A stretch of 64,000 bases of DNA from Tetracentron sinense (Eukaryota; Streptophyta; Magnoliopsida; Trochodendrales; Trochodendraceae), in the NCBI GenBank assembly GCA_015143295.1, contig CM026564.1, positions 14,620,416 to 14,684,415 on the forward strand, in the 5' to 3' direction. The notes beneath the pieces are model-generated. The model did not search any database and was not told the DNA's origin. It was given only the letters and a program-made list of their open reading frames with translations. Positions within the stretch are counted from its first letter, which is position 1. Each line of letters starts with the position of its first letter. Made by a program: the position numbers and the translations under genes. This document shows, one piece after another, positions 22,196 to 35,592 of the stretch.

Positions 22196-24329
22196 TGACC
22201 TTCTCATATTATCCTCAAGCACAACTAGATCCATCTCTTCTATTGCTCACAATTTAGACAGATTCAAGAAATCAGGTCTGCACATTAACCTCGACGAATC
22301 CTTGATCTTCTTCGGCAACATTCCAGCATCTAGAAGGCGAGCAATTCTCAATCTATTGGGTTTGAAGCAGGGCTTGTTTCCGTTTAAATATCTAGGTTTG
22401 CCGCTCTCAACGACTCGTCTCTCTAAGACTAAGGGCCAACCCCTCATTGAGCTATGCTTCATCGTATTTTGTCTTGGAAAAACAAGTGGCTCTCATATGG
22501 GAGTCGAGTTGCTCTTATCAAAAGTGTGCTCTGTTCTTTCCCCCTTTATTGGTGTAGTGTTTTTCTGCTACCTCGGTCTATTGTTCTTGCTATTGAGCAA
22601 ATTCTGGTGCGTTTCTTTGGACTGGCCCCAAATTTAAAAGGACTTCTCACAAGGTGCCTTGGGCTATATAGTTTGTGGCCCCATGAATGAAGGGGGGTTG
22701 GGTCTTTGTCGCATTGCTGACTGGAAAGACTGTATTCTCATGAAGAGAGTTTGGGAAATTGCCTCGAAAGATAACTCGCTCTGGGTAACCTGGTTCTATA
22801 AAAGATACCTCAAAACAAGCTCTATTTGGACCATAAAGATGCCTAGCTCTCCGTGTTGGGGCATCCGTAGTATTCTAAAAACTAGAGGGCTTACGGCGAG
22901 AGGGGTAAGACACCTCATTGGCGAAGGTAGAGGAACTAAGCTTTGGGCAGAACCTTGGCAGCCCCAGGGATTATTATGGAACCATATATCCGTGGATGGA
23001 AACTATGTGGTGGGGTTGAACCGTGAAGCGCTTATGGAATCCATTCGGCAAGGTGCTGGGTGACACTACTTTGCCCCCAGTTCCTATGAAGCCTGGGAAG
23101 AGATTAGTTCAGTTGAGATTCTCATTAACCAATATGATACTATAGTATGGACATTCTCGTCGAATGGTTCCTTCTCGGTGAAATCATCTTGGGATGCGAT
23201 TAGACCGAGGAGGACTAAACCTAGCTGGATTGATATAGTCTGGTTCCCTCAAGCAATTCAGAAACACTCATTGATCTCTTGGATGGCTGTGAAGCATGCC
23301 CTGATGACTAAAGATAAGTTGGTGCGTTGGGGTCTGGTTGCTCAGGTTCAATGTATTTGCTATAGAAACACCCAAGAGGATCATGACCATCTCTTCCTTT
23401 TGTGCACTTACACAACCAGTGTTTGGGATAGTATCTTGTCGAAACTTCGGTTAGTGAATTGTCAATTCGGGGCTTGGAATCAGATGGTCAGGTGGTTCTC
23501 TCGTAAAGCCAAGGATCGTGGGGTTCAAGGAACTATAAGAAGGCTGGCTTTCAATGCCCTTATTTATCACATTTGGGCTGAAAGGAATCAAAGGGTATTT
23601 CGCAACGAATTCCTCCCCTATCAATGTATAGTTTAGAAGATTGCTGAGGATGTCCATATCAAAGCTAATGCTCTCCAATTGTGCATTCCAGATAATGTGC
23701 CTAATTGTGAAATCGTGGATGGTTGGAGCTTGAATGTGAGCTGGGGTAGCAGAGCTATTCGGTGGGTTTCTTGGATTCCGCCTGATGTCGGGTTTGTAAG
23801 GCTGAACACGGACGGTTCATTCAGCTAAAGTAGAGGTGGCTATGGCCTTATTTTAAGAGATGTGGGTGGCTATCCATTGGGTGCCATGGTAGGTTGTTCC
23901 AGGGGTGATTCAATGCTTTAGATGGAGCTCATAGCCGTCCTTCATGGGCTGGAGGTGGCTCTGAGTATGCGGTTCCATAGGCTTCAAGTCTCCTCTGACT
24001 CTAAATGGGTTGTGTCTTGTATTTCAAACACTTGTGATTGACCTTAGAAGCATAGATTTATGTTGTTTCGTATCATGAACTAGCTAGGCTTGATAGGTTT
24101 CATATATGTTTCACTCATAGAGAACCTAACCAAGCAGCTGATTTTCTAGACAAGCATTGTTCTGCCCCAGGTGAGCTTGACCTTGGCTCGCTTAAATTAC
24201 CCTCCTCCGCTAGCTCTAATCATTAGTAAAGATGCTAGTGGATGTAAGTTTAGTAGAATGTAATAGTTTCTTTGGTAATGCAGGTTAGGGTCTGCCTTAA
24301 CCCCATTCTTTCCTCTTTCAAAAAAAAAA

Positions 24330-25136
24330 GAAAATAGTTTCGTTCAATTTTGACCTCGTTTGCCCGATTTAGCAACAAGGGTCATAAGTCGTGTAACTTT
24401 CAAAGCACTAGAAAAGTAACCTACTGCTGCGGATAAAACCCCAATTGGGACTTCCTTTTTCAGTGTGATCTGCTCCGACCCATATGTTTTAACCAAGAGG
24501 ATTTTACAGTTTGAAGGCTCATTGGACCGTAGACGTCTCACTCTTACCAATTTGACAAACATTTAGGAGAGAAGACACAGTCTTCTTCGACGCATTAGTT
24601 CAATCTATCCTAACTTTCAGAATTGGATTCGTTCAGTTTAGTCATCATTCTCCCGAATTTACCAACAAGGTTCATAAGTTGGCAAAGTTTCAAACTATTA
24701 AATATATAACCTAGAGTTGCACACAAAATCCCAACAGGGACTCCTATTACGACATGATCTGCTCTGAAACAATTGTAACAGACTTTGTTAATTGAATTAG
24801 TTTCGTTCAGTTTTGACCTCGTTTGCCCTATTTAGCAACGATGGTCATAAGTTGTGTAACTTTAAGCACTAAAAAAGTAACCTACAACTGCAGACAAAAT
24901 CCCAATTGGGACTCCTTTTTCGGCATGATCAGCTCCGACCCATATGTTTTAACTAAGAGGATTTTACAGTTTGTAAGCTCAATGGTTCGTAGATGTCCCA
25001 CTCTTACCAGTTTGACACATTTCGGGTTTGGGGGAGCCCACCCTAGCGTGTTTCTCTTTCTGCCAAGATAGTGGAGGCTTATATGGATAAAAATCCCTTT
25101 AGTTAAAGTGGGCCTATATGTCACTCCGACACATTT
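24330..25136. repeat. Satellite array between L7 and L8
   Basis: About four degenerate monomers. It includes the special variant containing GAGGATTTTACAGTTTG and the GGGAGCCCACCC stretch, which also occurs around 50200-50330 and 54060-54190. This shows that it derives from the same higher-order unit. Confidence 0.85.
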
Positions 25137-25213
25137 TTTTTATATTTTTTTTTTCAGAGGAAAGCTGGGGTTTGGCGGACCCCGACCAGCTAAAATAAAT
25201 GATCAATAAAGAA

Positions 25214-28200
25214 TTACAATCTCATAGTTCTACATCCCCTAGCATCATCATGAACCAGGTCCCTAAAACAAGTAGGAAATTGCGAAAGGGTAAAATTCCT
25301 CTCACCATCACTCACACACATTTTGGATAGTAAGTCTGCTTGTCTATTTGCTTCACGGGGGGCATGGCACAAGCCCATCCACAGCCCATTTGGAGTCCAA
25401 AACCAACTGTATGCGCGAGTAACCAAGCTGGTTTGCCACTTGAAGGCCCCGTTGAATCGCCATAAGCTCCATTTGAATAACTGAAAGGCTGGTAGAACCA
25501 TCTGCTAGAGCATAGATAGTTGTCCTCGTGTAGTCCTGAATGACAAAACCATACCCACCTCTAGTTCCTTTGTGAGCACCATCGGTATTAATGCAAAACC
25601 AGCCAATGTCTGGAGGTTTCCAACATACTCATAATGGCTGCTTAATGTAACCATTGAGCCTGAATGTTCCATAAGCTAGCTAACGTTCTGTTGTTGGAGT
25701 TATCCTCCAAATTATGCAAAAAAGATTTCAGCTTGAGGTTAACATTGGAGATAACAATCTGATCAAGGAAATCATGGCCCAAGAATTCCGTCTGAAAAAT
25801 CCTTCGATTGCGCTTGGCCCGGATATGATAAATAATCGCACATAAGGCAATTTTCCGTATAGACGCATCGTGGTCTTTCATCTTACATAGTTGACCCATC
25901 CAAGATTTAAGGTGGTTCCAGTCCGAATGAACCTGAAATTGCAGCATCAACTTGGGACAAATGGAAGACCAAAAAAAAACTTGGGACAAATGGCTTGCCA
26001 AAGAGAAATAGTATATGGGCATGTCACAAACAAGTAGCTTCGATCTTCAAGGGATCTTCTACATAACACGCAATAGTCAGTGCTTAGGATACCATGTCGC
26101 ACTAACTTATCCATGGTAAGCAAAGCATTTCTACAACCAAGCCAAGCAATCACAGAATGTTTAGGCACGTTATCATTAAACCAAACCAACCCCGACCAGT
26201 GAACCAGAGGGATATGAGCTCGAAAGACTAGCCAACTTCAGGGGCTCCAACATGGAATTCGAGGGAGCATGGGGAAGGAGAAGGCCCCAAGGGTGCCAAG
26301 TGTCCAACCAAAATTTAATACGTTGCCCATTTCCAATCAGGTACAAGATCCCTGTTATGATAGGAGGTCTGATCTTGAGTAAGCTCCTAACACTCCATGA
26401 TATCGAAGAGGTGATCCTCATACTCCAAATGGTGTCCTTTTGGAGGTAATGATGGTTGAACCACGAGACCCAGATCGAATCATCCTTACTAGCAATTTCC
26501 CAAATACGGCGAGAAAGAGCACAGAGGTTCCATTTAGTCACTCATCGAATGCCCCGCCCCCCCCCCCCCCAGCCTTAGGGCTACAAACATTGTTCCAAGC
26601 CACCTTATGACCTCCAGAACTCATGTACGGGCCCCTCCATAAGAACCGAGCCATTATCTTTTCAATGGCAGCGATAGTAGCTTTTGGCAGTAGGAAGACC
26701 CCACTCCAAAATAGCATAAAAGTGCTAAGAACTGATTTGATAAGCTTCAGGCGGCCTGCATAAGATAGCCAATTGTTCTTCCATGAAGACATCCGAGCTA
26801 GGACCTTCTCAACGAGAGGTTGGCAATGCCGACTAGTAATTCGAGTGGTAGACAGAGGGACTCCCAAGTACTTTATAGGAAACGTCCCCCGCCCAAATCT
26901 CAGCAGTGCCACAATTTTCTTTTGTTTTCGTGTTTGGGAACATTTCCAAAAAAAATACTAGATTTCCCCAGATTGGCTTCTAACCCGGAGACCTGGAATT
27001 GATCAAGGAGGCTAGAGATGCATTTAATAGAGCTCATACGTCCAACGGACAAGATGAACAGATCATCAGCAAAACATGAACAAGTGATCAAGGGGTTAGA
27101 ACATCTATGGTGTGGGCTTATCCTACCTAATTCGAGTGGTAGACAGAGGGACTCCCAAGTACTTTATAGGAAACGTCCCCCGGCCAAATCTCAGCAGTGC
27201 CACAATTTTCTTTTGTTTTGGTTCGGGAACATTTCCAAAGAAAATACTAGATTTCCCCAGATTGGCTTCTAACCCGGAGACCTGGAATTGATCAAGGAGG
27301 CTAGAGATGCGTTTAATAGAGCTCATACGTCCAACGGACAAGATGAACAGATCATCAGCAAAACATGAACAAGTGATCAAGGGGTTAGAACATCTAAGGT
27401 GTGGGCTTATCCTACCTAATGCTGCTTCCCTGTCGAGCGCGGAGGAGAGGCATTGCATCACCAACAAAAATAGGTAGGGGGACATAGGGTCACCTTGCTG
27501 GGGGCCACGACCACTTCGGAAGAACCCAACCCTATTCCCATTAATATTAATCAAGAATGAAGCCCTGTAACGCAAGCCTAGATCCATTCTATGAATCTCC
27601 AAGGGAAACCGTACCCATGAAGGACCATCGTCAAGAATTTCCAGTCCACTGAGTCATATGCCTTTCTAATGTCTACTTTGATAGCAACCCTCGAGGGGCC
27701 CTTATTCAAATGGTAACCATTGAGCAGCTCTTGACAAAGGATGACACTATCATAAATATACCTACCCTTGATAAATGCTAATAATTTAGACACACCAGCT
27801 TTTGGAGGACCTTTTGAAGCCTGTTGGTTAGCAATTTGGATATAATTCTATATAGAACATTGCAGACCGATATAGGTCTGTAATCAGCAAAAGATATCGG
27901 TTGGTCGTAGCATTTACCTCCCCCAAGAGTTTGGCCAAATAGAAGAAGCTACAAATAGCCTGAACAAGATCTATACGAATGGTGTCCCAACATGCTTGGA
28001 AGAAAGAGGCCATAAACCCATCTGGCCGGAGCTTTATTTCCATTAACTTCAAAAACCACTTCCTTTATTTCCTTCTCTGAGAAAATAGTTTGTAAAGTAG
28101 AACAATCCTCTTCACCAATGCTGATGTCCGGCTTAACAGGGAGAGGTCGTCATCCAACTCTTCGCCTTTAAGGAGGTGAGAGAAGAAATCCACAGCTAAG

Positions 28201-29330
28201 GAAGCAATCTGGCCAGGGTCACGAGTCGTATTTATAGTGGAATCCTAAATAGAATCAATTCTTTTCCTATTGTTTCTATCTCCCAACTGGAGCCATTGAA
28301 TATGGGATCTTTGGCGAAGATCAGCCTCCTCGATGCCTAAACAATGCCAAAGCTTCTATTTCTTTTCACGAACATCGGATTGAAGGCCGACACAGTGAGG
28401 GTCCCTGGACAGCTAGTGTAAAGCCTGATCTAATTCATCTTGAGCAGCAACAACTCGATGAGAGGTATTACCGAACTTCTTACTCCAATCCTTTGGCACG
28501 ATCTTTGTAGCTTTAAATTTTTGGACAAACTGAGTAGCCAAAGCCTCAGCTACTACAACTTGGAAATCAACATCTTCTGTCCAATAATTAAAATTTTTAT
28601 TGGTTTAGCTCTACCCCGAGGAGCTCTATTAAAGCTAACAATTAGCTGGTGATGGTCGGATGAGCTACTTGATCCAACCTGAGCCTCAGCATTGGGAAAA
28701 GCTTGGAGCCAATAGAAATTTACCATACATCAATCCAGCTTACAATCAATGTGACCAGCTCCTATAGCCCCATTAGTCCATGTAAAGAGGTTACCCTTCC
28801 ACTTCAAATCAAACAACCCTGCTGCGGATATATGGTTCTGGACTCTAATGAGCATGGAGTCTGGGATACTAAGGCTGCCCCGCTTTTCAAAAGATGGCGA
28901 GACTGAGTTAAAGTCGCCTAAAACCACCCATGGGCCTTTGTTCAGGCGACTCATTTGCGCCATATCGCGCCAAAGATCCTCGTGACGAATTATATCATTA
29001 GAACCACATACAATCGAAACGAGGATGTTGTTGTCCCAATAAGGAGAGGATACCCAACAATGGATAGCCTAATCAGAAATTCTAATCGGGGCAGCATTAA
29101 CCTTATCTTTATTCCATAGCACCCAGATTCTACCATTTACACAAGTAGAATAGTTATCTATATGGTTCCAGCATTCTCCAAATCGACGAGTAATCGATCG
29201 GCATGAATTGCCCTGATCTTTTTTTCAACGAGCCGAACTAAGTCCAACTTCATAGTCCTTATGAAGTGCTTTAAATCTTGTTGACAGACCCCCACCATTG
29301 AGGCCTCTTACATTCCATCATCCAAAAAAC
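25214..29330 (-). pseudogene. L8 ORF2 (endonuclease, RT, zinc-binding region, RNase H)
   Basis: Recognisable blocks from the 5' side are: an endonuclease part with GPWVVLGDFNSVSPSF (about 28900) and AGHIDCKLD; RT with KLRPDGFMASFFQACWD (27980-28050), LAFIKGRYIYDSVILCQELL, GPQQGDPMSPYLFLLVMQ and CSCFADDLFILSVG (about 27330-27370); thumb FPIKYLGVPLSTTRI; and C-terminal RNase H ending DDARGCRTMRL. About a dozen frame changes and stops separate them. A C run at about 26555-26571 adds another break. The catalytic Asp pair persists in both tandem copies. Confidence 0.82.
26838..27419. repeat. 291-bp tandem duplication within L8 RT
   Basis: Segments 26838-27128 and 27129-27419 are nearly identical, both beginning AATTCGAGTGGTAGACAG. 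They duplicate the RT segment with the FADD motif and the start of the thumb. They differ at only a few positions, so the duplication is recent relative to the element. No such duplication is seen in L9. Confidence 0.9.
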
Positions 29331-29970
29331 ATCATAGCAACCAAAAAACAACAAGGGAACGGATCCAACTAGGAACTGGCCTTGGAGCCAGGTCCCCCAC
29401 TCTTTTCCATGCTCCTCTAAACACCAACCCCTTGGGTCTTCTTTTGTAGGGAACCTACAATACGGGATGCAGAGTATTTCCTTGCTCTAGTACCAGTAGG
29501 GGGCCTCTACTCACCAATATTACCAAAACCATCGCGAAAGGAGAAGCTAGATGTCTCCGCACCCGAGGGGACCATGCTAATTTGTTCTGAGGCAACTGCA
29601 ATAGTGTCCCCACTCTGATCATCTAACGTTTCCAAAGCTCCAAATCTATTGGGTCTAAAACTTGACTGTAAGTCCGGGCAACACCGGCTAGGAGAGCTAG
29701 CCGTTTGTTTTTCTCATCTGTTTGATATGGTAATAGTTGGATGTGGAGTGGCCTCATAATTCTTAGCCATAGAAGCTACAGGACAATCATGATGATGTTC
29801 AGCTAGTATCTCATGTATCGGGTCCAGGCAATCGGTGGGATCATGATATTCAGCTGGTATCTCATGTATAGGTTCTGCGGGGTTACCTTTTTTCAGGTCT
29901 TTCTTTGGCACATCTACCGTGTTTTGTTTCTTCCTTTGGCTGTCCTTCGATCTTCTTCTCCGGTGGGGTC

Positions 29971-31335
29971 ATGAGTTCAAGAGGTCGTGGTCTTTCCCTC
30001 GGATCCCAAGGTGGTTTTGCAGGCCATAACTCTCTTGGCAATGGTTTAGCTCTTAGGGATATGGGTCTGTCTCGTGATAGCTTTCTTGTAGGTGCTGGCT
30101 CAGGCCCTGTAAGCGGAATGGGTTCTAATTTCTTGTTTGACACTCCAAGTGGAGTTGCATGCGTTGAGGTGATTCTTTGCCTCCACTAGAGAAAAGTAGA
30201 TCTGGTACTTGTGATGTGTTGTCAACTTGTGGTAATTCTTTTGGTCCTCATAGCCTAAAAGTTGCTGTTCTTGGTGGGACAAACATTTTGGACTCTAGTG
30301 GATGCCTTAATGTGGATGGAGCAGGAGGCCAGAATAAAGTTGTAGTTGGTGGCATGTCCCTTTTGGGTACCTCAGATTTGTTTCCTAGTAGATCATCTTA
30401 TGGGGAGAAGTCAGCACTTGAGGGCCAAGACGAGCATGCTTCTGGTCTCGATGGCTGTGAGGGAAGAAATCCTCTTGTATCTGGTCATGGCCCCTGGCTC
30501 GGGCTTGGGTCGTTTGATGGCTTGTCGTGGAAATCCTTGTTAGCCGGATCTTTATCCTTCTCAAAAGACTTTGTCCTTGAATACATTAAACCTTGCATAG
30601 TAATGGCCGTGTTATGATCATCTGTTCCGCAACAGAGTTAGAGGCAGATACTCTAGAGTGGAAACACTCTCGTTAGATTTTTTGTCGGCCCTAAACCATC
30701 CTTTCATGTGGTCAAGGGGTGTGTCAAATGCCTATGGGCACCTAAAAGGAGGTATGGAAGTCTTTGGCATTGAGAACAACTATTTTATTTTCAAATTGAA
30801 TTGTGCCGATGATAAGCAAAAGGTGTTGGAAGGCAGCCCATGGAAAGTTAGGTCCTCAATGCTTGTTCTTCGCAAACGGGACCACAGTCAAATCTTGGAC
30901 AAAGTTGAAGTGAAAACCATGCCTCTATGGGTTAGGGTTTATAACTTCCCCTTCTCTATGTGGAATAGTCATTACCTTAGCATCATAAGAAGTACTCTTG
31001 GTAACCCTCTATGCTTGGACAAACAAACTACAAACCGGTCTCGCTTAGGCTTTGCACAGTTATTTGTTGAGATGAATGCGGACCTTGACCTGCCCAGGGA
31101 GATCTCCGTCTGTCTAAATGAGGATGAGGAATTCAACCTCAAGGTGGAATATGAATGGTGCCCTACTAGATGGCCAAAGTGCAAGGTATTCGGTCACCGT
31201 TGCGACGAAGAGAAAGTGAAGGTCGACGTTCCAGCAAACTCCAATCGAAGAGGACGAAGTGCTAAAAGGCACTCAAATAGAAGCCGCTCCAAACCCATAT
31301 CCCTGTGTCTTGGTGGGAGGTCACCAAACCAGTGA
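29971..31335 (+). pseudogene. L9 ORF1, DUF4283 and zinc knuckle protein
   Basis: The likely start ATG at 29971 gives MSSRGRGLSLGSQGGFAG, a Gly/Ser-rich N-terminus. The frame changes near 30180 and again near 30610. The DUF4283 domain is clear in 30658-31335: VFGIENNYFIFKLNCADD, then KTMPLWVRVYNFPFSMW. A zinc-knuckle relic follows, CKVFGHRCDEEKVK, where one expected Cys is not visible. It would be the RNA-binding partner of ORF2. A proline-rich tail continues in other frames to about 31870. Confidence 0.75.
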
Positions 31336-31899
31336 CTCAGCAGAAGGATGGGAATCAAGTTAATAGTCCCAGAGAAATGGAGAAAATGGAGGCCGATTGC
31401 CCGGACCCTATACATCAGATACCAGCTAAACATCATCATGATTCTCCTGTAGCTTCTATGGCTAAGAATTATGAGGCCACTCCACATCCAGCTATGGATT
31501 GGGGGTAGCCATATCAAACAGACAAGAAAAACAAACAGCTAGCTCTCCTAGCCAGTGCAGCCCGGACTTACATACAAGTTTCCCAACAGATTTGGAGCTT
31601 TGGAAACGTTAGATGATGAGAGTGGGGACCCTATTGCGGCTGCTGCAGAACAAATTAGCACGGTCCCCTAAGGTGTGGAGACATCGGCTTCTCCTTTCGC
31701 AATGGTATTGGTAATATTGGTGAGCAGAGGCCCCCTATTGGTACTAGAGCAAGGAAATACTTTGCATCCCGTATTGTAGGTTCCCTACAAAAGAAGACCC
31801 AAGGGGTTGGTGTTCAGAGGAGCATGGAAAAGAGTGGGGGAACTGGTTCCAAGGCCAGTTCCTAGTTGGATCCATTTCCTTGTTGTTTTTTGGTTGCTA

Positions 31900-34800
31900 T
31901 GATGTTTTTTGGATGATGGAATGTAAGAGGCCTCAATGGTGGGGTCCGTCAACAAGATTTAAAGCACTTCATAAGGACTATGAAGTTGGACTTAGTTGGG
32001 CTCGTTGAAACAAAGATCAAGGCAATTCTTGCCGATCGGAATACTCGTCGATTTGGAGAATGCTGGAACCGTATAGATAACTATTTAGAATCTGGTTGCT
32101 ATGGAATAAAGATAGGTTAACGGCACCCTGTTTAGAATTTCTGATTAGGCTGTCCATTGTTGGGTATCCTCACCTTATTAGGACAACAACATCCTCGTTT
32201 CGATTATATATGGTTCTAATGATATAATTCGTCGTGAGGATCTTTGGCACGATATGGCGCAAATGAGTTGCCGAACAAGGCCCATGGGTGGTTTTCGTCA
32301 ACTTTAACTCAGTCTTCACATCTTTTGAAAAGTGGGCGGCCTTAGTATCCCTGACTCCATGCTCACTAGAGTCCAGAACCATATATCCACAGCAGGGTTG
32401 TTTGATTTGAAGTAGAAAGGGTAACCTCTTTACATGGACTAATGGGGATATAGGAGCGGGTCGCATTGATTGTAAGCTGGACCGATGTATGGTAAATTTC
32501 GAATGGCTCCAAGCTTTTCCGGTTCTAATGCTCTAGTTGGATCAAGTAGCTCATCCAACCATCACCAACTAATTGTTAGCTTTAATAGAGCTCCTCGGGG
32601 TAGAGCTAAACCCTTAAAAAATTTTAATTATTGGACAGAAGATGTTGATTTCAAGTTGTAGTAGCTGAGGCTTGGGCTACTAGGATTAGTGGAACTCCTA
32701 TGTATAGGTTTGTCCAAAAACTTAAAGCTACAAAGATCGCGCTAAAGGATTGGAGTAAGAAGTTCGGTAATACCTCTCAACGAGTTGTTGCTACTCAAGA
32801 TGAGTTAGATCAGGCTTTACACTAGTTGTCCAGGGACCCTCACCGTGTCGGCCTTCAATCCGATGTTCGTGACAAGAAACAACAGCTTCGGCATTGTTTA
32901 GGCATTGAGGACGCTGATCTTCGTCAAAGATCCCGTATCCAATGGCTCCAGTTGAGGGATAGAAACAATAGTTTCTTCCACAAGACTGTCTGCTCCCGGC
33001 ATAATAGAAATAGAATTGATTCTATTCAGGATTCCACTGGAAATACCACTCGTGACCTTGGTCTGCAATGTTCTATATAGAATTATATCCAAATTGCTAA
33101 CCAACAGGCTTCAAAAGGTCCTCCACAAGCTGGTGTGTCTAACTCAATCAGCATTTATCAAGGGTAGGCATATCTATGATAATATCATCCTTTGTCAAGA
33201 GCGGTTCAATGGTTACCATCTGAATAAGGGCCCCTCGTGGGTTGCTATCAAAGTAGACATTAGAAAGGCATATGACTCAGTGGACTGGAAATTCTTGACG
33301 ATGGTCCTTTATGGGTACGGTTTCCCTTGGAGATTCATAGAATGGATCCAAGCTTGCGTTACAGGGGCTTCATTCTCGGTTAATATTAATGGGAATAGGG
33401 TTGGGTTCTTCCGAAGTGGTCGTGGCCTCCGGCAAGGTGACCCTATGTCCCCATACCTTTTTATGTTGGTGATGCAATGCCTGTCCTCCGCACTCAATAG
33501 GGAAGCAGCATTAGGTAGGATAAGGCCCCACCATAGGTGTTCTAACCCCTTGATCACTCATTTTTGTTTTGCTGATGATCTGTTCATCTTGTCCGTTGGT
33601 CGTATGAGCTCTATTAAAGGTATCTCTAGCCTCCTTGATCAATTCCAGGTCTCCGGGTTAGATGCCAATCCGGGGAAATCTAGTATTTTCTTTAGAGCTC
33701 ATATTGAGGCACTGCTGAGATTTAGGCGAGGGACGTTTCCTCTAAAGTACTTGGGAGTCCCTCTGTCCGCCACTCGAATTACTAGTCAGGATTGCCAACC
33801 TCTCGTTGAAAAGGTCCTAGCTTGGATATCTTCATGGAAGAACAATTGGCTATCTTATGCTGGCCGGCTGGAGCTTATCAAGTCAGTTCTTAGCATTTTT
33901 ATGCTATTTTGGAGTGGGTCTTCCTACTCTGGAGTTCATAAGGTGGCTTGGAATAGTGTTTGTAGCCCTAAGGCTGAGGGGGGGCTGGGCATTCAACGAG
34001 TGACTGAATGGAACCTTTGTGTTCTTTCTCACTATATTTGGGAAATTGCTAGTAAGGATGACTCCATCTTTTGGGTGGGTCTCATGGTTCAGCCATCATT
34101 ACCTCCAAAAGGACACCATTTGGGGTATGAGGATCCCCTCTTCGATATCTTGGAGTGTTAGGAGTTTACTCAAGATCAGACCTTCTGTCATAACAGGGAT
34201 CTCGTACCTGATTGGAAATGGGCAACGTACTAAATTTTGGTTGGACCCTTGCACCCTCGAGGCCTTCTCCTTCCCCATGCTTTCTCGAATTCCATGTTGG
34301 AGCCCCCGAAGTTGGCTAGTGCTTCTGCAGTTAGAGGCCCAGAAGGGTGGGGCTCTCGTCTCCTCTCCTTTCCTGAGCTATGGAAATATGGGAAGAAATA
34401 ACCACAGTTCAAACCATTGGAAATCTCAGAAACGATTGGCTTGTTGTCTGGAAACCGTCTTCCAATGGTGGGTTCTTTTTAAAATCTGCTTGGGAGCTCT
34501 TTCGTGCTCATATCCCTCGGGTTCGCTGGTCAGGGTTGGTTTGGTTTAAAGATAACGTGCCTACACATTCTGTGATTGCTTGGCTTGCTTGTAGCAATGC
34601 TTTGCTTACCATGGACAAGTTAGTGCGATGTGGTATCCTAAGTACTAAAAACTGCGTGTCATGTAGAAGATCCCCTAAAGATCGAACCAATTGTTTGTGA
34701 CATGCCCATATACTCTTTCTCTTTGGCAAGCCATTTGTCCCAAGTTGATGCTGCAATTTGAGGTTCATTCGGACTGGAACCACCTTAAATCTTGGATGGG

Positions 34801-35563
34801 TTGGCTGTGTAAGAAGAAAGACCACGCTGAGTCTATAAGTAAAATTGCCTTTTGTGCAATTATTTATCATATTTGGGCCGAGCGCAATCGAAGGATTTTT
34901 CAGACGGAATTCTTGGGCCATGATTTCCTTGCTCAAATTTTTATCTCCGATGTTAACCTCAAGCTGAAATCTTTTTTGCATAAGTTGGAGGATAACTCCA
35001 ACAACAGAATGTTGGCTAGCTTATGGAACATTCAGGCTCAATGGTACATTAAGCAGCCTTTATAGGTCAGTTGGAAACCTCCAAACATTGGCTGGTTTTG
35101 CATTAATACCGATGGTGCTCACAAAGGTACTAGAGGTGGGTATGGTTTTCTCATTAGGGACTACACGGGGACAGCTATCTATGCTCTAGCAGGTGGTTCT
35201 ACCCGCCTTTCAGTTATTCAAATGGAGCTTATGGCAATTCAATGGGGCCTTCAAGTGGCAAACCAGCTAGGGCATTCGTGCATACAGCTGGTTTCGGACT
35301 CCAAATGGGCTGTGGATGGCATCCAAGACGTTTCCATGCGGCCATGGGCTTGTGCCCATCTTTTGGCAACTATCGATGATCTTATATTGACTTTTGAGAG
35401 CGTCAAAATTTGCCATGCCCCCCATGAAGCAAATAGATCAGCAGACTTATTATCCAAAATGTGTGTGAGTGATGGTGAGAGGACTTACCCTTTCGAATTT
35501 CCTACTTGTTTGAGAGACCTAGTTCATGCTGATGCCAGGGGATGTAGAACTATGAGATTGTAA
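31900..35563 (+). pseudogene. L9 ORF2 (endonuclease, RT, zinc-binding region, RNase H)
   Basis: The start region reads WNVRGLNGGVRQQDL (about 31918), then LVGLVETKIK, which are endonuclease motifs. RT is mostly in 33016-34161: SAFIKGRHIYDNIILCQE, GLRQGDPMSPYLFMLVMQ, FCFADDLFILSVG (about 33560-33600) and FPLKYLGVPLSATRI. Upstream, the fingers motif is lost through the deletion near 33050. The zinc-binding region is at 34380-35065, with the HIWAERNRRIFQTEFLG block. RNase H (about 35090-35563) contains NTDGAHKGTRGGYGF, QMELMAIQWGL and LVSDSKWAVDG, ending DARGCRTMRL. Several frameshifts are present. Confidence 0.85.
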
Positions 35564-35592
35564 TTCTTTTTTGATCATTTATTTTATCTGGT

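Larger units (their letters stand above)
21935..24329 (+). mobile_element. L7: 5'-truncated LINE of a divergent family, carrying a SINE
   Basis: It begins within RT just before the catalytic CFADDLLILSS motif, which is itself split by the SINE at 21975-22195. It continues with the RT thumb (22200-22690), the connection region (22659-23063), zinc-binding domain (23178-23636) and RNase H (about 23790-24210; a TAA follows NTDGSFS). The 3' end has a variant hairpin (about 24283-24304, GGTTAGGGTCTGCCTTAACC) and an A run to 24329. Several stops and frameshifts are present. Confidence 0.85.
25137..29884 (-). mobile_element. L8: 4.7-kb LINE, minus strand
   Basis: The 3' end is the T-rich tract at 25137-25154 and the hairpin at 25167-25183. 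RNase H (25214-25620), zinc-binding (25642-26189), connection (26176-26541), RT (26538 to about 28060) and endonuclease (28700 to about 29330) follow leftward. The end of ORF1 (to about 29884) includes two copies of an EPIHEIPAE-like peptide (29714-29880). The rest of ORF1 is missing. It belongs to the L9 family. A 291-bp tandem duplication lies inside RT (26838-27419). It faces L9 head to head at about 29884/29885. Confidence 0.9.
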
